NCBI GenBank assembly: GCA_022495995.1
Contig: JAFEMH010007535.1
Location: 1 to 64,000, forward strand
Direction of reading: 5' to 3'
Length of the DNA: 64,000 bases
DNA from: Adenophora triphylla var. japonica
Lineage: Eukaryota > Streptophyta > Magnoliopsida > Asterales > Campanulaceae
Shown piece by piece: positions 9,181 through 20,034 of this stretch; positions within the stretch are counted from its first letter, which is position 1; each line of letters begins with the position of its first letter. The position numbers and the translations under genes are program-made. The notes beneath the pieces are model-generated. The model saw nothing but the letters and a program-made list of their open reading frames with translations, ran no database searches and was not told where the DNA came from.

Positions 9181-11322
9181 AAAAAAACAAAAGTTTTACA
9201 CATTTATATGGTTAGAAAGTGAATAAAACATACATTGACATTTGATTGTAGATCCATTTTATTAATGATCCTGAATAAAAATCTTGAACAAATATATATG
9301 TAATTTTTTTTTTGTTTGAGAAATGATATTAGGAGGAAATGGAGGAAGTAATTTTTTGATGTAAATTAAAATGAAGAGGGTGAGATGTAATGGTGAAAAA
9401 TGGGAGAAGGTGAGGAAGGTGAAAAATGGGAGAAGGTGGGGAAGGTGAAAAATTGATGAGGGGGTAGATTTGAGTTAATGTTACGGGTGTGTATAACAAT
9501 TTAAATATATTTTGGATTGAATGTTACGGGTGTATATAACATTGGGTAATGAGTGTATGGATTTAGGGTAGAAGAGTAATTTTATTCGATAACATAATTA
9601 TAGTTTGTAATTTACGGGTTTACTCAACAATTTTACGGGTTTATATAACAATTCTCTTTCATTTTTGGTGGTTAAAATAGAATTTTGATTATTTATACAC
9701 CCAGCACACTAACCCTAGCAATGCAATTTTTACAAAAATTCCTCAACTGAAATAATCATACTGTGTTATCATGTTGGGTTATCCACTTTTTACCCCCATA
9801 ATTGAATTTCTTCAACGTTATTCAACGTTATTTACGTATTTATTAAATACATCCACAACATTATATCTATTAAATTTCACCTACCCCATCTCTTCAACCC
9901 TACAAAGTTATCTTTCTTACCATTCCTCCTACCTCAATAATCGGTAAAAAAAAAAAAAGCTCTCTCCCCTCTCTCCATTAATCTTACAATTTTTTTTTGC
10001 AAAATTATCTCTTTAAGTTAATATATTATGTTGAAAGATCAAGCATGGATGGACGAACACCCGACCTATGCGTACATGTAAAAATTTTGAACACTCTAAG
10101 CATTTTTACGATGTATTTTTTGAGTTTTTTTTTTTTAAATCCTTGTAACTACGGTTTGTTTGATAGTGGTCAAACATATTTGCTATATTTGGTGACTATC
10201 AACTGAACATTTTCGCATTGTTCAGCCAAGGACTAACGATCATTTAAAGGTTATTCAAATATTACTGGCGGAACATTGTGAAATTGTTCAACTATTGACA
10301 AAGAACATTTTGAAATTGTTCCCCACTCTTGTTCAAATATTTTGAAATTGGTCCACACCCTTCTTTTTCTATTTTCTTTTGCGTTTTTCTTTCTCTCTCT
10401 GCGCTTTCTCTTCTCGTTCTTTTCTTTTTCTTAAGTGTTGAATGAATGAGCGTGTGGGTGTATTTTCTTAATTTAGGTGGACGTTTATTTAGTGTTTTAA
10501 AATGGTAAAATAAAAATATTGGTGATGTATTTGATGTTAAGTATTTAACTAGCGAGTAACTCGTCGATACTCGACGGGGCATCACAAAGTTAATTAATTA
10601 AAATAAAAAACAGAAAAAAAAATATATCGTTGTTGCGAGAAAATAATTGGATTTGATTTTTAACCACATTTTTAAATTACGAAACTTGTCCTAAGAAACA
10701 CAAAGACAACATGGTAATAAATTTGCATAAACTTTTTTCTAATCTTAGTGTTTCCCTTACTTGTTGAGGGTAAGATATCTTAAGCATTTTCTTATACAAA
10801 CATGTCTCTTCTAGAAACTTCTTACTCGAATTTCTAATATAAATTATTATCAATATAACTGTAATATAGATGAAGGTAAAAACTCCAAAAAGGAAAATTC
10901 TTCAAAAACTACTTTTTAAAGATGGATATTAACACAAGTTGGATATTACATAAAACATCTTGAATATTACAAAAATCTATTTTTTTTATATATATTTATC
11001 TGTCAAATAATTGATAAATGCATTTATCAGTTATGAACAACTAATAATTGCATTTATTACTTATTTTAATTGAAAACTAAAAAACTAAAAAAAATAAAAA
11101 AATAAAAATAAAAATTATTTTTTGTATATCACAATTTTACATGTTTTTTTTTTGTAAATAGCATCTTTTTGAGATGGTGACCTAATATATTTCTTCAAGC
11201 TTTCTTTATATAAATGTAATAAATGTAGAGATTATGACACAACAACTACCCCGTAACTATAAAGTCAAATGACATATCTATTCCTATCTCTCACAATTAC
11301 ACCAACCCAAAAACCCATCATT
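9181..11322. other. Non-coding stretch with minor repeats
   Basis: No gene is supported. There are two tandem copies of a 28-bp unit (GTGAAAAATGGGAGAAGGTG) at 9390-9450. TTACGGGTGTGTATAACA recurs several times in degenerate form at 9480-9655. A CT-rich block lies at 10360-10440. A short coding-looking piece at 10028 (MLKDQAWMDEHPTY on the plus strand) may be a transposase relic but is too short to assign. Mirrored in copy 2 at about 40371-42505. Confidence 0.5.
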
Positions 11323-11634
11323 ACCAAAGTAACCCACTGTTCAAACTTTTTTCCAAAATGTTCCATTTTTTGAAAACTCGCTACACCGTGTAGCGAGTTT
11401 ATAATTTTTCAATTAAAATCGCTACACGGTGTAGCGATTTTAAATTTACTAAATTTTATTTAATATTTATGCTTAAAAAAAAAAAAACCAAATTTGAAAT
11501 CGCTACAGGGTGTAGCGATTTCAAATTATCACAAACTTAACCAAATAAACAAAGTCCACTGCTGCCACGTACCACTCTATACTAATAATATACTAATAAT
11601 AAATTCCTAAATACTCTCTCCGATTCTAAATATA

Positions 11635-11911
11635 CTCCCTCCGTCCCAATAAAAGCTTCACTAATTACCCAAAAGGGCGTCCCGTTAGAAGCTTCACCTT
11701 TCCTTTTTTGGCAAAGAATCTTTACTATTTCCTCCACTCATTCTCTCTCCTACATTATTTTAATACTTACAACACCATTATAATTTATTATTCCCTCCAC
11801 TAATTCTCTCTCCTATTTTCAAATTACACTCACAACATTTATTTTTCCCTCCCATTTCCATAATTTGCGTGCCCACCCAAAAGGGTGAAGCACTTATTGG
11901 GACGGAGGGAG
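11635..11911. mobile_element. Stowaway MITE in the inverted-repeat loop
   Basis: Left end CTCCCTCCGTCCCAATAA, right end TTATTGGGACGGAGGGAG, TA on both sides, 277 bp. Interior CATTCTCTCTCC words are typical of the family. Copy 2 counterpart: 42818-43094. Confidence 0.93.
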
Positions 11912-11977
11912 TATATCGTTCATTATTTATCAAAAAAAGTATAATCAATGCATTCATTATTTACTCAAAAAAATATA

Positions 11978-12207
11978 CTCCCTCCGTCCCAAAATGTTTA
12001 TCCCATTTGACTTTTTTGTTGAACTTTGACCACAAATATATGACAATTTAATTATGTTCATGAAATTCTAAAAATTCCTATTGATTCACCATTAATAATA
12101 TTATCAACAACTTTTAGAATTTCATGAACATGATTAATCTCTCATAAATTTGTGGTTAAAGTTAAATAAAAAAGTCAAATGGGACAAACATTTTGGGACG
12201 GAGGGAG
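11978..12207. mobile_element. Stowaway MITE with long terminal inverted repeats
   Basis: The left arm CTCCCTCCGTCCCAAAATGT continues through TTATCCCATTTGACTTTTT. The right arm is its near-complete complement, so most of the 230 bp can fold. TA flanks both ends. Copy 2 counterpart: 43161-43390. Confidence 0.93.
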
Positions 12208-12237
12208 TATATACTAATAATATACTAATAATAAGTA

Positions 12238-12811
12238 CTTCCTCCGACTCTAAATTACAAAATAATAATATAAAAATTATATATTAATAAAGAAAAACTA
12301 AATAAAATATTATTTTTTAGGCAAATGAAGAGTATTATTTTATAAAATATTAATAAAGAAAACTAATAATATACTAATAATAAGTACTTCCTCCGACTCT
12401 AAATTACAAAATAATAATATAAAAATTATATATTAATAAAGAAAACTAAATGAATATTTTAAAAATTAATACTACTTCATTCGCCTCTAAAATTAATGTT
12501 TGTAATGTTAGTGTCTTCGTCTCAAAATATGATATTAATTTTTTAGGCAAATGAAGAATATTATTTTATAAAATATTCATAGAGACGAAGGAAGTAATGC
12601 TCATTTATTTGGACAAAAAATGTAGTATTATTTTTTTGGTTATTCATTTTGAGTCGAAAGTAATATTTATTTTTGAAATGAAAAATATTTTTTTATAAAA
12701 GTACATTTTTTAATATATTTATTTGAGATGGAAAAAATAATATTTTATTTAGTTTTCTTTATTAATATATAATTTTTATATTATTATTTTGTAATTTAGA
12801 GTCAGAGGGAG
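12238..12811. mobile_element. Stowaway-like element with variant termini
   Basis: The left end CTTCCTCCGACTCTAAATTA and right end TAATTTAGAGTCAGAGGGAG are inverted copies extending about 70 bp, with TA flanks. The left arm is partly repeated at 12388-12450, which suggests a nested or internally duplicated element. Copy 2 counterpart: 43421-43994. Confidence 0.72.
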
Positions 12812-13550
12812 TACTTATTATTAGTATATTATTAGTATAGAGTGGTACGTGGCAGTGGACTTTGTTTGTTTGGTTAAGTTTGTGATAATTTGAAATCGCT
12901 ACACCCAGTAGCAATTTCAAATTTGGTTTTTTTTTTTTTTAAGCATAAATATTAAATAAAATTTAGTAAATTTAAAATCGCTACACCGTGTAGCGATTTT
13001 AATTGAAAAATTATAAACTCGCTACACGGTGTAGCGAGTTTTCAAAAAATGGGACATTTTGGGAAAAAGTTTGAACAGTGAGTTACTTTGGTAAATAAAA
13101 TTTTAAAAATGGATTATTTGAGAAAAAATTCCCTTCACATATATATATATATATATGAATTAATTTTTTTGTTCAAAATATGTCCTTACATCTCAACCCA
13201 AAAATATTCAATATAATATTACTAATAATTAGCAATGAAAGTAATATTCTATCTAAAAAATAAATTATATAAACTAAACCAAAATATAATATAACATATT
13301 ATGTAGGCGCGCATGGTAAAGATTAATTTTGATCATGTAATAAAACAATCGATTCGTGGTTACCTCAAAACCTATGAAAAATATGTTGTACATTATAATG
13401 GTCATTGTATGATGTGCATGATAATCATTTTCATATATAAGAAGTTAAAATCCTGTATTGTCGATGACTTTGAAGAGTGTCACATACCATATTAGATAGC
13501 CAAGAGAAAGCTGCTTCCGTAGGAAATTTTATTAATATGGGGTCTCGTAA

Positions 13551-13813
13551 TATTAGATTTTAGAGAGAGAGATGGAGCCTATCAAAACATGATAAAGAAG
13601 AATTGAATTGAATGACTCAATTGATTATGATAATAGAGGTACATATTTATAGGGTTATAATGAGGAGGTAATCTCCTAGAAGGAGAAGATTTCTAATCTA
13701 ATACAAAGATTGTGTTTCCTAATCTAATACAATGATTGTATTTCCTAAACTATATATTACAATATATACTTGAATATAATATAATGATATTATATTATAT
13801 TATATTCCTAATA
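13551..13813 (-). mobile_element. Solo LTR-like insertion, 263 bp
   Basis: On the minus strand it runs from TATTAGGAATATAATATAAT to TCTCTAAAATCTAATA, with a TATA-box-like CTATAAATATG in the middle. The flanks are CGTAA and TGTAA here, and a perfect TGTAA 5-bp duplication in copy 2. The paralogous unit X2 (near 21662-21672) lacks it, which gives an empty site. A 5-bp duplication, short TATTAG/CTAATA inverted ends and a promoter-like centre fit a solo LTR of an LTR retrotransposon, although canonical TG/CA ends are absent. Copy 2 counterpart: 44729-44991. Confidence 0.7.
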
Positions 13814-14069
13814 TGTAATGTCAATATTTTGTCAAATCAATTTTTGTGCAGAATTCGTTAAATCCTCTATTAAGTCTTAGTGATTTGCACGTGATTGACA
13901 AATTAGCTTGTTAGAAATTGTTATTTTAATGCCCCTTCGACTAATTTTCTTTTTGGTCCGTCCCACTTCACTTGAGTCTGTCCAAAATAACAAAGTTTTA
14001 ATATTCTTTTCACTCATTTTATTTTCTACTTTACTTTGAATACTCGCAACATCTTCTCCTGCTAATTCT

Positions 14070-14616
14070 TAGAGCTGTCAATTTAGGATCGTCACGTCGG
14101 GATGTCCCGTCCCGCCTTACAAATGGGACGAGATGGGATAATATATTCTAATCCTGTATAAAAGCGGGCCTATTTGGGACATCCTTTTGAGACGCAAGAC
14201 AATGAGGGATGGGACAGATGTCCAAGATTTTTTTAATTTTAATTTTAACCTTATTTTTTTAACCCCAAAGGCATTTTAACACTTAGTTCTTAGTGTTTTT
14301 TTTTTAACTATCCATTTTCTTTTGGTGTTGATTAAGTTATTTTATGAATTTAAAAAGTTTTTATCTTGTTGGATCATAAGAATTAATCTTATATTGGTAA
14401 TTAAATGTTTTGGCATCATCTCAGTTAGATTTTAGTTTTATAATATTAGCGTCTTCTTGTCCCAAAATGGCCCGTATTGGACCGCGTCCCGATGTGCGTT
14501 GGGACGAAACAAAGAATTTTAGGCCCGCGAGAAATTTGGGACGCCTCGTCCCGTCCTGCAAAGTTGCGGGATTTCATAGGCCCATCTCGTTCCGTTATAC
14601 CAAATTGACAGCTCTA
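14070..14616. mobile_element. Non-autonomous hAT-like element (TAGAGCTGTCAAT ends)
   Basis: Left end TAGAGCTGTCAATTT, right end AAATTGACAGCTCTA. Flanking 8-mers CTAATTCT and GCAATTCT are 6 of 8 identical. The interior has degenerate GGGACGAGATGGGA and TCCCGTCCCGC words. Termini resemble those at 2915-3315 and the right end of 16335-19265, so these may be one loose family. Copy 2 counterpart: 45248-45796. Confidence 0.78.
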
Positions 14617-15179
14617 GCAATTCTCTCTCTTACTTTTCCTTAAATCTTGTTCAATATACTTATAATGTACATATTTTATGTAACAGAGATAAAAATTGTT
14701 CGAGGAACAAAAAAAGTAAATGATATTGTGCAATATGTCTAAATAAAAAAATATATGCATATTTAAATTACATTCTATCAAGATACTTTCTGAATAGAAA
14801 AATCATTTCTTTTACGAAAAAAAATTGCGCTTACACATAATTTAATATTATAACTTATAACTAAAGATTTATATAAATTAATTTGTAAATTTTAATTTTT
14901 AAAAAGTAAATCACGTTAGAATACAATGGTTAAGCAAATAAATTAATTTGTTTTCAAAATATGTCCTCGCGTCAAAATATTCAATATAATATTACTAATT
15001 AGCAATGAAAATAATATTATATCTAAATAATAAACTATACAAACCAAACTAAAATCTAATGACATATTATGTAGGCGTGCTTGATAAAGATCAATTTTGA
15101 TCGTGTATTAAAAATTTAGATTCATGATTACCTCAAAATCTGTGAAAAAAATATGTTGTACATCATATTCACTACCGTA

Positions 15180-15600
15180 AACCGGTGTTTTAGCGACGGA
15201 ATAAACAGCGACGGAAGCATTCCGTCGCTATTTAGCGACGGAAATTATGCTTTAGCGACGGAATAAATTTGGCGCCAAATTTATGACGGAATTAAATTCC
15301 GCTGTTCCGTCGCTAAAAACGAATATTCGACGAATATTCGTTTTAGCGAAGAAATTTCAGCGGCGGAATTTAATTCCGTCGCTAAATAAAATATCGACGG
15401 AATAATTCCGTCGCCGCTAATTTATTTATTTTTTATTTTTTACGTTAACGTGATGGAATTATTCCGTCAGCTGATAATTTATTTTTTAAAAAAAAAAATT
15501 AGATTATCAGCGACGGAATAATTCCGTCGCTGATAATTTATATATTTTTTTTTTTTTTATTTATCAGCGACGGAATTATTCCGTCGCCGAATTTTTTTTT
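15180..15600. repeat. CACTA left subterminal repeats
   Basis: About a dozen direct and inverted copies of TTTAGCGACGGAAT occur, many paired as palindromes such as GACGGAATAATTCCGTC. Such clusters in CACTA elements are bound by the element-encoded protein during excision. Several copies look corrupted (for example GTGATGGAAT) where copy 2 has the regular form. Confidence 0.85.
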
Positions 15601-15612
15601 TTTTTTTTAATT

Positions 15613-16334
15613 TTTCTTCTATATACTTTCATTTGTTTAGTTTTTTCTATCTTTTTTCTATAACTTTTTCTAAAAAAACACTAATTAACAAAGGCTAAAA
15701 TATTATTTTCTAGTCAATAAAAAAATTTAAAAAATTAAAAAATAAATATAGGGTAGTCCGTCCCTCTTTTGACTTTTCTTCTATATGCCTTCATTTGTTT
15801 AGTTTTTTTTATCTTGTTTTATATAACTTTTTCTAAAAAAACCACTAATTAACAAAGGCTAAAATATTATTTTCTAGTTAATAAAAAATTTAAAAAAATT
15901 AAAAATAAATATAGGGTAGTCCGTCCCTCTTTTGACTTTTCTTCTATATACCTTCATTTGTTTAGTTTTTTTCTATCTTTTTTTATATAACTTTTTCTAA
16001 AAAAACCACTAATTAACAAAGGCTAAAATATTATTTTCTAGTCAATAAAAAATTTAAAAAATTAAAAAATAAATATAGGGTAGTCCGTCCCTCTTTTGAC
16101 TTTTCTTCTATATGCCTTCATTTGTTTAGTTTTTTTCTATCTTTTTTATATAACTTTTTCTAAAAACCACTAATTAACAAAGGCTAAAATATTATTTTCT
16201 AGTTAATAAAAAATTTAAAAATAAATTAAAAATAAATATAGGGTAGTCCGTCCCTCTTTTGACTTTTCTTCTATATGCCTTCATTTGTTTAATTTTTTTC
16301 TATCTTTTTTTATATAACTTTTTCTAAAAACCAC
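15613..16334. repeat. 162-bp tandem array, left part (about 4.5 units)
   Basis: Units begin near 15616, 15777, 15940, 16103 and 16266 with CTTCTATATGCCTTCATTTG and contain AACAAAGGCTAAAATATTAT and GGGTAGTCCGTCCCTCTTTT. The array resumes at 19266-19530 after the insertion at 16335. Non-coding. Confidence 0.9.
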
Positions 16335-19265
16335 TAGAGATGAAAAACACTTTAAATTTCATTTAGAATGTAGAAAAAATAAAAAAAAAAATAAACGAGG
16401 TAGCCGTATACCATTTTCACAAGATCGAGACACATTCCCTAAAACCCTAAATAATGGCACATACTTGTAACTCAATTTTCATTTGGATTTTGAGGAAAGT
16501 CATAAAGATGAAAAACACTTTAAATGTCATTTAGAGTGTAGAAAAATAAAAAAATAATAAACGAGGTACCCGCATACCATTTTCACAAGATCGGGATACA
16601 TTCCTTAAAACCCTAAATAATGGCACATATTTGTAACTCAATTTTCATTTGGATTTTGAGGAAAGTCATAGAGATGAAAACACTTTAAATGTCATTTAGA
16701 ATGTAGAAAAAAAATAAAAAAATAAACGAGGTATCCGTATACCATTTTCACAAGATCGGGACACATAAAACCCTAAAAACCCTAAATAATGGCACATATT
16801 TGTAACTCAATTTCCATTTGGATTTTGAGGAAAGTCATAGAGATGAAAAACACTTTAAATGTCATTTAGATTGTAGAAAAAATTAAAAAAAAATAAACGA
16901 GGTAGCCGTATACCATTTTCACAAGATCGGGACACATTCCTTAAAACCCTAAATAATGGCACATATTTGTAACTCAATTTCCATTTGGATTTTGAGGGAA
17001 GTCATAAGATGAAAAACACTTTAAATATCATTTGGAGTGTAGAAAAATAAAAAAAATAAACGAGGTAGTCGTATACCATTTTCACAAGATCGGGACACAT
17101 TCCTTAAAACCCTAAATAATGGCACATATTTGTAACTCAATTTCCATTTAGATTTTGAGGAAAGTCATAAAGATGAAAAACACTTTAAATGTCATTTAGA
17201 GTGTAGAAAAAATAAAAAATAATAAACGAGGTACCCGCATACCATTTTCACAAGATCGGGATACATTCCTTAAAACCCTAAATAATGGCACATATTTGTA
17301 ACTCAATTTTCATTTGGATTTTGAGGAAAGTCATAAAGATGAAAAACACTTTAAATGTCATTTATAATGTAGAAAAAAATTTAAAAAAATAAACAAGGTA
17401 GCCGTATACCATTTTCACAAGATCGGGACACATAAAACCCTAAAAACCCTAAATAATGGCACATATTTGTAACTCAATTTCCATTTGGATTTTGAGGAAA
17501 GTCATAAAGATGAAAAACACTTTAAATGTCATTTAGAGTGTAGAAAAAAATTAAAAAAAATAAACGAGGTAGCCGTATACCATTTTCACAAGATCGGGAC
17601 ACATTCCTTAAAACCCTAAATAATGGCACATATTTGTAACTCAATTTCCATTTGGATTTTGAGGAAAGTCATAAAGATGAAAAACACTTTAAATGTCATT
17701 TAGAGTGTAGAAAAAATAAAAAAATAAACGAGGTAGTCGTATACCATTTTCACAAGATCGGGACACATTCCTTAAAACCCTAAATAATGGCACATATTTG
17801 TAACTCAATTTCCATTTGGATTTTGAGGAAAGTCATAAATATGAAAAACACTTTAAATGTCATTTAGAGTGTAGAAAAATAAAAAAATAATAAACGAGGT
17901 ACCCGCATACCATTTTCACAAGATCGGGATACATTCCTTAAAACCCTAAATAATGGCACATATTTGTAACTCAATTTTCATTTGGATTTTGAGGAAAGTC
18001 ATAAAGATGAAAAACACTTTAAATGTCATTTATAATGTAAAAAAAAATTAAAAAAATAAACGAGGTAGCCGTATACCATTTTCACAAGACCGGGACACAT
18101 AAAACCCTAAAAACCCAAAATAATGACACATATTTGTAACTCAAATTCCATTTGGATTTTGAGGAAAGTCATAAAGATGAAAAACACTTTAAATGTCATT
18201 TAGAGTGTAGAAAAAAATTAAAAAAATAAACGAGGTAGCCGTATACCATTTTCACAAGATCGGGACACATTCCTTAAAACCCTAAATAATGGCACATATT
18301 TGTAACTCAATTTCCATTTGGATTTTGAGGAAAGTCATAAAGATGAAAAACACTTTAAATGTCATTTAGAGTGTAGAAAAAAATAAAAAAAAATAAACGA
18401 GGTAGTCGTATACCATTTTCACAAGATCGGGACACATTCCTTAAAACCCTAAATAATGGCACATATTTGTAACTCAATTTCCATTTGGATTTTGAGGAAA
18501 GTCATAAAGATGAAAAACACTTTAAATGTCATTTAGAGTGTAGAAAAAATAAAAAAATAATAAACGAGGTACCCGCATACCATTGTCACAAGATCGGGAT
18601 ACATAAAACCCTTAAAAACCCTAAATAATGACACATATTTGTAACTCAATTTTCATTTGGATTTTGAGGAAAGTCATAAAGATGAAAAACACTTTAAATG
18701 TCATTTTGAATGTAGAAAAAATTAAAAAAAAAAATAAACGAGGTAGCTGTATACCATTTTCACAAGATCGGGACACATAAAACCCTAAAACCCCTAAATA
18801 ATGGCATATATTTTCTTCAAAAAAAAAATGTTAAAAACTGTTTTTTAAAATAATTATTTCTCAAATAGCTTTGCTTAACCAAAAAAATAAAATAAAAAAA
18901 ACCGTTAAAAAATCGTAAACACATTTTCCGTTAAAATTTCATTTATTTAAAAATTCTTAACTTTTTTTTATAACTTTTTCCAAAAAAAATCATTAATAAG
19001 TAACATTTCAAATAGTATTCTTTATTCAAAAAAAAAAGGGTATACAGTACAAAAGTTAACCAAAACAGTTAACTATTCCGTTAAAAAAGGACCAAACTGC
19101 AAAAACGGGCACATTTTTAACCGTGTAACCGTGTATAACCGTGGAACCGTATAACCGTAATGCTTAGTACATGGTTAACGGTTAGGTTACGGTTAGGACT
19201 TAACGAAATTTTTAACCGCCGGTTTTAACCGTTACCCGGCGGTTATGACCTTATGGCCACCTCTA
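16335..19265. mobile_element. hAT-like insertion inside the 162-bp array, carrying its own array
   Basis: The array unit word AAAACCACTAATTAACAAAG is broken here: AAAACCAC precedes the insertion (16327-16334) and AAAATCAC follows it (19266-19273), an 8-bp target duplication with one mismatch. The right end GGCCATAAGG..GGCCACCTCTA is hAT-like; the left end TAGAGATG is only a short match. The interior is a 167-bp array (to about 18805), an A/T-rich spacer, and a region of AACCGT words (19105-19255). No transposase. Confidence 0.75.
16338..18805. repeat. 167-bp tandem array, about 15 units, four-unit higher-order repeat
   Basis: Units start with GATGAAAAACACTTTAAATG near 16338, 16507, 16675, 16842, 17009, 17174, 17338, 17508, 17675, 17839, 18006, 18176, 18343, 18508 and 18680. 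Diagnostic variants cycle every four units: GGTACCCGCATACC, then a unit with CATAAAACCCTAAAAACCC, then GGTAGCCGTATACC, then GGTAGTCGTATACC. The cycle length is about 665-669 bp. The ACCCTAAAAACCCTAAA segment resembles the plant telomere repeat. Copy 2 has the same 15-unit pattern (47551-50030). Confidence 0.9.
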
Positions 19266-19540
19266 AAAATCACTAATTAAAAAGGCTAAAATATTATTTT
19301 CTAGTCAATAAAAAATTTAAAAAAAATTAAAAAATAAATATAGGGTAGTCCGTCTCTTTTGACTTTTCTTCTATATACTTTCATTTGTTTAGTTTTTTTC
19401 TATCTTTTTTCTATAACTTTTTCTAAAAAAACCACCAATTAACAAAGGCTAAAATATTATTTTCTAGTCAATAAAAATTTTAAAAAAATTAAAAAATAAA
19501 TATAGGGTAGTCCGTCTCTCTTTTTTTCCTTAATCTCCGC
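19266..19540. repeat. 162-bp tandem array, right part
   Basis: This continues the array interrupted at 16335: a partial unit from CACTAATTAAAAAGGC and a second unit starting near 19365. It ends near GGGTAGTCCGTCTCTC, followed by a one-sided Stowaway-like end (GTGGACAGAGGGAGTA, 19564-19580). Confidence 0.8.
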
Positions 19541-19699
19541 GCAAACAAGAATCGTGAAGTAACTATGTGGACAGAGGGAGTATATTATTATTATGGTATA
19601 TTATTATTTAATTATTATTATTATATAATATTATTTTATATTTTAAATTATTTTTGATATTACTATTATTATGGTCATTAAACAAGAAAAATCTTAGCC

Positions 19700-19985
19700 A
19701 TTAAATATATCAAAAACAATAAAATCCAATGGTCCAAATCCATTTTGCAAAAGCATGACACCCTTTTTTTTAATTGGCTTACAAATTTTCACATGGATTG
19801 ATCCCCTAATCATCTGGACCATTAATCTTAAACATCCAATGGTCCAAACTGCTTTTGCAAAAGCATGATACCCTCTTTTTTAATTGGCTTACAACTTTTC
19901 ACGTGATTGATCCCCTAATCAATCCGAACCATTAACCTTAAACATCCAATGGTCTAAATTCATCAAAAACAAAACCATTTCACAA
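19700..19985. repeat. Two tandem units of about 127 bp
   Basis: Both units contain CATCCAATGGTCCAAA or a close variant, AAAAGCATGACACCCT, TTTTAATTGGCTTACAA and TTGATCCCCTAATCA. They differ by a few substitutions. Non-coding, inside the CACTA element. Confidence 0.8.
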
Positions 19986-20034
19986 ACCATTTCACATTCT
20001 TAAATTCTCTTTATCTTCCCATTTATTACTCAAC

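Larger units (their letters stand above)
11323..13092. mobile_element. Long inverted repeat with short perfect hairpins in each arm
   Basis: Arms of roughly 280-300 bp start ACCAAAGTAACCCACTG and end in the complement TTACTTTGGT. Each arm carries three internal palindromes: left at 11374-11400, 11415-11441 and 11491-11527; right at about 12889-12925, 12974-13000 and 13015-13042. The core is CGCTACACCGTGTAGCG or close variants. The two arms enclose three MITEs. I cannot assign the object to a known superfamily; a foldback or MULE-like element is possible. No coding capacity. Confidence 0.7.
13165..14700. repeat. Older diverged duplicate, unit X1 (partner 14925-15169 plus 21518-22460)
   Basis: Shared words include ATATTATGTAGGCGCGCATG, TTTGAAGAGTGTCACATACC, TAGATAGCCAAGAGAAA, TGTCAATATTTTGTCAAATC and GTCCGTCCCACTTCACTTGA, in the same order in both units. 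Each unit received its own insertions: a solo LTR and a hAT element here, and a CACTA and another hAT element in the partner. No gene is supported; the short open frame at 13313-13495 lies in non-coding repeat. Confidence 0.75.

Noticed and set aside
10292..10585. 97-codon minus-strand open frame with a Lys/Arg-rich tail
   Set aside because: It is the complement of a CT-rich block, and its end differs in copy 2 (41474-41770).
11374..11527. Intrinsic transcription terminators
   Set aside because: The stem-loops look terminator-like but are in a plant transposon-rich context, come in mirrored sets, and have no associated gene.
13313..13495. 60-codon open frame shared with 44493-44675
   Set aside because: It lies in the X repeat, whose other copy (X2) does not keep the frame, so coding is unlikely.
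15613..16334. CRISPR-like array
   Set aside because: Repeats are contiguous long tandem units without distinct spacers, in plant nuclear DNA.
16338..18805. Interstitial telomere repeat
   Set aside because: ACCCTAAAAACCCTAAA looks telomeric, but it occurs once per some units, is degenerate and sits within a 167-bp unit. There is no run of perfect TTTAGGG.
16338..18805. Centromeric satellite block
   Set aside because: The unit length and higher-order pattern are suggestive, but only about 2.5 kb is present and it is bounded by a target duplication inside a transposon. It is not evidence of a centromere.
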